From an uncultured Coriobacteriaceae bacterium (GTDB lineage: Bacteria; Actinomycetota; Coriobacteriia; Coriobacteriales; Eggerthellaceae), in the NCBI GenBank assembly GCA_900552365.1, contig URZP01000028.1, positions 1 to 16,088 of the forward strand: a stretch of 16,088 nucleotides of DNA. The letters are read 5' to 3'. Of the stretch, positions 13,210 to 16,088 are shown piece by piece. A program made the translations under genes and the position numbers. Below the pieces are notes generated by a model that ran no database searches, was not told the DNA's origin, and was given only the letters and a program-made list of their open reading frames with translations. Each line of letters begins with the position of its first letter. Positions within the stretch are counted from its first letter, which is position 1.

Positions 13210-16088
13210 CTAACCAAGCAGGTCGATTGCTTCAAGCGGTGCTTTAGCCGACTCGATGATCTCCTTGTTGCCGAACATGCAGACGAGCTTCTTGTCGGCC
13301 GTTGCTTGAACGGCGTCGGCAAGCCCCCTGATGGTGTCGACGCTGGTCTCGATGATCTGGCTGCGGGTAAGAGCACGCTGGTCGGTGGGGATGCCTGCGA
13401 AGTACTGGCCGGCCTGGCGACGGGCGAGCTCGCGTGCCTTCTTCGGGGTGTCGAAGCCGGCAGTCGAGCTGACGACGAAGCCGTCCATCTCGGTTTTCGA
13501 GGGGTTGAACGCGCGAAGATACGCAGCAGATTGTTCGAATCGCTCGATAGTTTCGTCGATATGAGGGTCACGATACGAATAGAAGCGCATGTTGCCCGAG
13601 TACGTAGCACCGAATCCCACGCCGTAAGCGCCGCCCTTGACGCGCACCTCGTTCCACAGGAAATCGTAGGTGAGCGCGCGGGAGGCGACGGCCCAAGCTC
13701 CAGTGTAAGGCTGGTTCAGAAGGCGACGATCGTAACCGACCGACGAGTAGGTGACGTCGGAGGGCACGATGAAGGCCTCGTTACGTGCGACAGGGGCCGG
13801 AACGACAAGTTTCTTCTGCGTGCCATCTGCTGGGAAGGCGCCGGCGCAACAGCGCGAATCTTCTGCCCAAAACGATGCGATTGCCTCGTCGGAGCCGGTA
13901 AGGCTGATCACGCAAGCATCGTCGGCGAACAGGCGTGCGGCAAGACCCGAAAGGATAGCCGGGAGGTCCGTGGACTTCTCTTCCCAGTTTTCAAGAAGGT
14001 CCTTGGCGAAGCGATAGAAGTCGACGTTGGAGAGCTGCTCGAGGATCAGGCCCGCACGGCTGTAGTACGACCTGACGCGCGCCATGGCCCTGCTGTGGCC
14101 GGCACCCGCGAAGCTCTGCTCGAGATAGATGACGTTTTGCGCCACCAGGTCGCGGATCTTGGCCGTGTCCGTGAAGTCGGTTTCGTGCATGATCTCGCGC
14201 GGAAGGGTTGCAAGCCAGGCCGCGTTCGATTCGAGGGCGCTCGACGATACGACGAACTTCAGGTCGGTGACCGCAGGGTCGTCGGCGCGCTCGTACAGGT
14301 CGGTGAAGAACGAGAGATTGCCAAGCTTCCCCTGAACAAGCGTGTCGATCTCGGCTGCGCTGTGACGTGCGGTGCCCAGTTTTCCCAGCACAAGCGCAAG
14401 GAGGCTGACGTAAGGGAGCTCTTCGAAGCTTACGCGCGTGGCATCGAAGTAACGGTAGGCGTAGGCGATGCCGTGGGTTTGGATATGGTGGCGCAGACAG
14501 CGCATCGGCGTATCGTCAACGACGTCAAGCGGGGTTTCGGCGGGGGCGTTGTCGATATCATGCGTGGTAAGGCGGGGAAGGGCTGCCTTGGCTTCGTCGC
14601 TGTCGGGCGCCATCTGCATCTCGCGCAAAACGTCCACTTCTTCTTCGATGGCGTTGAGGTCGGCTTCAGACATCGAGGCCTGCAGGGCGTCAAGCTGTGT
14701 GCGCAGCACGTTGTCGTCATCGGACTGCGTGGGAACGACGGCGACGCTTGCGCGATGGTTGTTTTGCAGGAACAGGCTTCGGGCCAGATCGTCGAAGTAG
14801 GCGCCCTTAAGCGCCTCGCGCAGGAAACGGAAATCGTCCTCGTAGCGAAGGTAAGTGGTGGCCAGGCTATCGTCGTAAAGCCAGCCGGCCAAGCAGTTCA
14901 TGGCATGGGCGACGCCGTCGGCAAGGCCGAAGTCGTGCTCGCGCATGACGAATTCCTCGTGTGAGATGGCTGCCTCGATAAGGTCCTTGCTCAAGCCGGC
15001 GTCAAGAAGCTTCGCGATCTCGCGCTCGATGGTGGGAACAAGATCGGCGGCGGTTTCGTCCTGTTGCTTCTTCAGCTGAATCACGACGAAGGGTTGTTTC
15101 ATGGCGTCGGCAACGAACGCGCTGACATCCTCGGCGATGCCGGAGTCCAGCATGGCTCGCTTCATCGGGGCCTCGTTGCTTCCGAAGAGGGCATCGAGCA
15201 GGATGTCGGTTGCCATGACGCGCGTGCGCTGGCCTGCGTCGCCAATGACGAAGCCCGCGCCGGCCACGGCGTTCTCGGGTGCGGTGCGCATGGTCTTCGT
15301 CAGGCCGAGGTTGCAAACGGGTGCCTGCGCTTCGATGGTGCGCGGCGAAAGCGGATCGGCGCCTGCTTCGCGGCGCTCTTCCTGGTTGCGAAGCTCTTCT
15401 TCGTGCACGGGCGTGAAGTACCGCTCGTCAAGCCATGCAAGGGCACGTTCGATGTCGAGGTCGCCGTAAAGCACGGTGTAGCTGTTGGAAAGCTGGTAGT
15501 GGCGACGATGCTCATCAAGGTAATCTTCATAGGTGAGCGTGGGGATGCCCTCGGGCGTGCCGCCCGACTCGAATGCGTAGGCGGTGTCGGGGAAAAGCGC
15601 CTTTTGCAGCTCGTCGTAAAGCACCGAGGACGAGTCGGACAGCGCGCCTTTCATCTCGTTGAATACGACGCCGTTGTATACCAGCTTCCGCACGGGGTTT
15701 CGGCCTTCCTGCGCTTCGGCTTCTTCCAGCTCGTAGTGCCAGCCTTCTTGCTCGAAGACAGCCTTCTTATGGTAGATGGCGGGATGGAAGACCGCGTCCA
15801 GGTACACGTCCATCAGGTTGAACAGGTCCTGTTCGTTGGTGGACGCAACGGGGTACATGGTTTTGTCGGAGAAGGTCATGGCGTTCAGGAACGTCTGCAT
15901 CGAGCTTTTCAGCAGGTCGACGAAGGGCTCCTTCACGGGGAACTTGTCGGAGCCGCACAGCACCGAGTGCTCAAGGATATGGAAGACGCCCGTGTCGTCT
16001 TGCGGGGGCGTGCGGAACGCGATAGAGAACGCCTTGTTCGCGTCGTCGTTCGCAAGGTGCATGAGCTTTGCGCCGGAAAGCTCATGCT
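13210..16088 (-). CDS. M16C (PreP/Cym1-like) zinc metallopeptidase, 5' end outside window
   Basis: A large peptidasome-type zinc protease that encloses and degrades short unstructured peptides. 958 codons are visible. The frame continues upstream of the ATG at 16062 as HELSGAKL, the conserved M16C lead-in to HLANDDANKAFSIAFRTPP, so the true start is outside. Counting from that ATG, the inverted zinc motif HILEH (28-32) has its catalytic Glu at 31. The likely third ligand is E136 in FNEMKGALSDSS. FLNAMTFSDKTMYPVAS and NLMDVYLDAVFHP are typical of the family. The C-terminal half contains the inactive repeat, including a GGAYGVGFGATYSGNMRFYSYRDPH block. There is no stop, frameshift or signal visible, so the cytoplasm is the likely site. 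The stop (TAG) lies 59 nt before the CDF leader promoter. Confidence 0.95.
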   Translation of the reverse strand, partial: HELSGAKLMHLANDDANKAFSIAFRTPPQDDTGVFHILEHSVLCGSDKFPVKEPFVDLLKSSMQTFLNAMTFSDKTMYPVASTNEQDLFNLMDVYLDAVFHPAIYHKKAVFEQEGWHYELEEAEAQEGRNPVRKLVYNGVVFNEMKGALSDSSSVLYDELQKALFPDTAYAFESGGTPEGIPTLTYEDYLDEHRRHYQLSNSYTVLYGDLDIERALAWLDERYFTPVHEEELRNQEERREAGADPLSPRTIEAQAPVCNLGLTKTMRTAPENAVAGAGFVIGDAGQRTRVMATDILLDALFGSNEAPMKRAMLDSGIAEDVSAFVADAMKQPFVVIQLKKQQDETAADLVPTIEREIAKLLDAGLSKDLIEAAISHEEFVMREHDFGLADGVAHAMNCLAGWLYDDSLATTYLRYEDDFRFLREALKGAYFDDLARSLFLQNNHRASVAVVPTQSDDDNVLRTQLDALQASMSEADLNAIEEEVDVLREMQMAPDSDEAKAALPRLTTHDIDNAPAETPLDVVDDTPMRCLRHHIQTHGIAYAYRYFDATRVSFEELPYVSLLALVLGKLGTARHSAAEIDTLVQGKLGNLSFFTDLYERADDPAVTDLKFVVSSSALESNAAWLATLPREIMHETDFTDTAKIRDLVAQNVIYLEQSFAGAGHSRAMARVRSYYSRAGLILEQLSNVDFYRFAKDLLENWEEKSTDLPAILSGLAARLFADDACVISLTGSDEAIASFWAEDSRCCAGAFPADGTQKKLVVPAPVARNEAFIVPSDVTYSSVGYDRRLLNQPYTGAWAVASRALTYDFLWNEVRVKGGAYGVGFGATYSGNMRFYSYRDPHIDETIERFEQSAAYLRAFNPSKTEMDGFVVSSTAGFDTPKKARELARRQAGQYFAGIPTDQRALTRSQIIETSVDTIRGLADAVQATADKKLVCMFGNKEIIESAKAPLEAIDLLG

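Noticed and set aside
13306..14964. A 552-codon open frame on the plus strand inside the M16C gene
   Set aside because: It lies wholly antisense to a well-supported peptidase and has no recognisable domain.

Overview
The window is about 16.1 kb of moderately high G+C bacterial chromosome with ordinary, densely packed housekeeping genes. I see no tRNA or rRNA gene, CRISPR array, insertion sequence or phage gene. Protein styles (a Pro/Ala-rich long DnaX, an HflX with a GEGESQLE linker, a DUF1893 protein, a lone solute-binding lipoprotein, an M16C peptidase), the bacterial small-type SRP RNA and the base composition suggest an anaerobic actinobacterium of the Coriobacteriia/Eggerthellaceae kind. 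That assignment is inference, not proven from this sequence.

Layout, left to right. The 3' part of hflX (ribosome-splitting GTPase) runs to 1225 and converges on a small DUF454 membrane protein (1302-1808, minus). Next come a DUF1893 protein (1987-2454), an unrecognised four-helix membrane protein (2672-3145) and a small charged protein on the opposite strand that overlaps its 3' end (3057-3353). A strong sigma70-type promoter then drives the SRP RNA gene ffs (about 3491-3595). It is followed by dedA (3702-4355), dnaX (4374-6716), ybaB (6795-7112) and recR (7120-7716). This is the widespread ffs-dnaX-ybaB-recR replication/repair block with dedA inserted. A processive family-2 glycosyltransferase (8065-9372) converges on comF (9441-10286, minus).

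The second half holds the two most interesting stretches. About 300 nt of leader precedes a solute-binding lipoprotein (10735-11673). This leader folds by eye into a multi-hairpin RNA whose ends can pair over 11 bp, and I cannot assign it to a known class. On the minus strand, a cation diffusion facilitator (11883-12848) is preceded by its own promoter, a run of hairpins, a UGUGGGACAGUU element and an intrinsic terminator that competes with the last aptamer helix. This arrangement fits a NiCo (czcD-type) metal riboswitch controlling a metal exporter. The window ends inside a large M16C (PreP-like) zinc peptidase gene on the minus strand (13210 to beyond 16088).

Functionally, the genes serve translation and ribosome rescue (hflX, ffs), envelope lipid handling (dedA), replication and recombinational repair (dnaX, recR, ybaB), cell-surface polysaccharide (GT2), DNA uptake or a related phosphoribosyltransferase role (comF), solute sensing or uptake (SBP), metal export (CDF) and peptide turnover (M16C).
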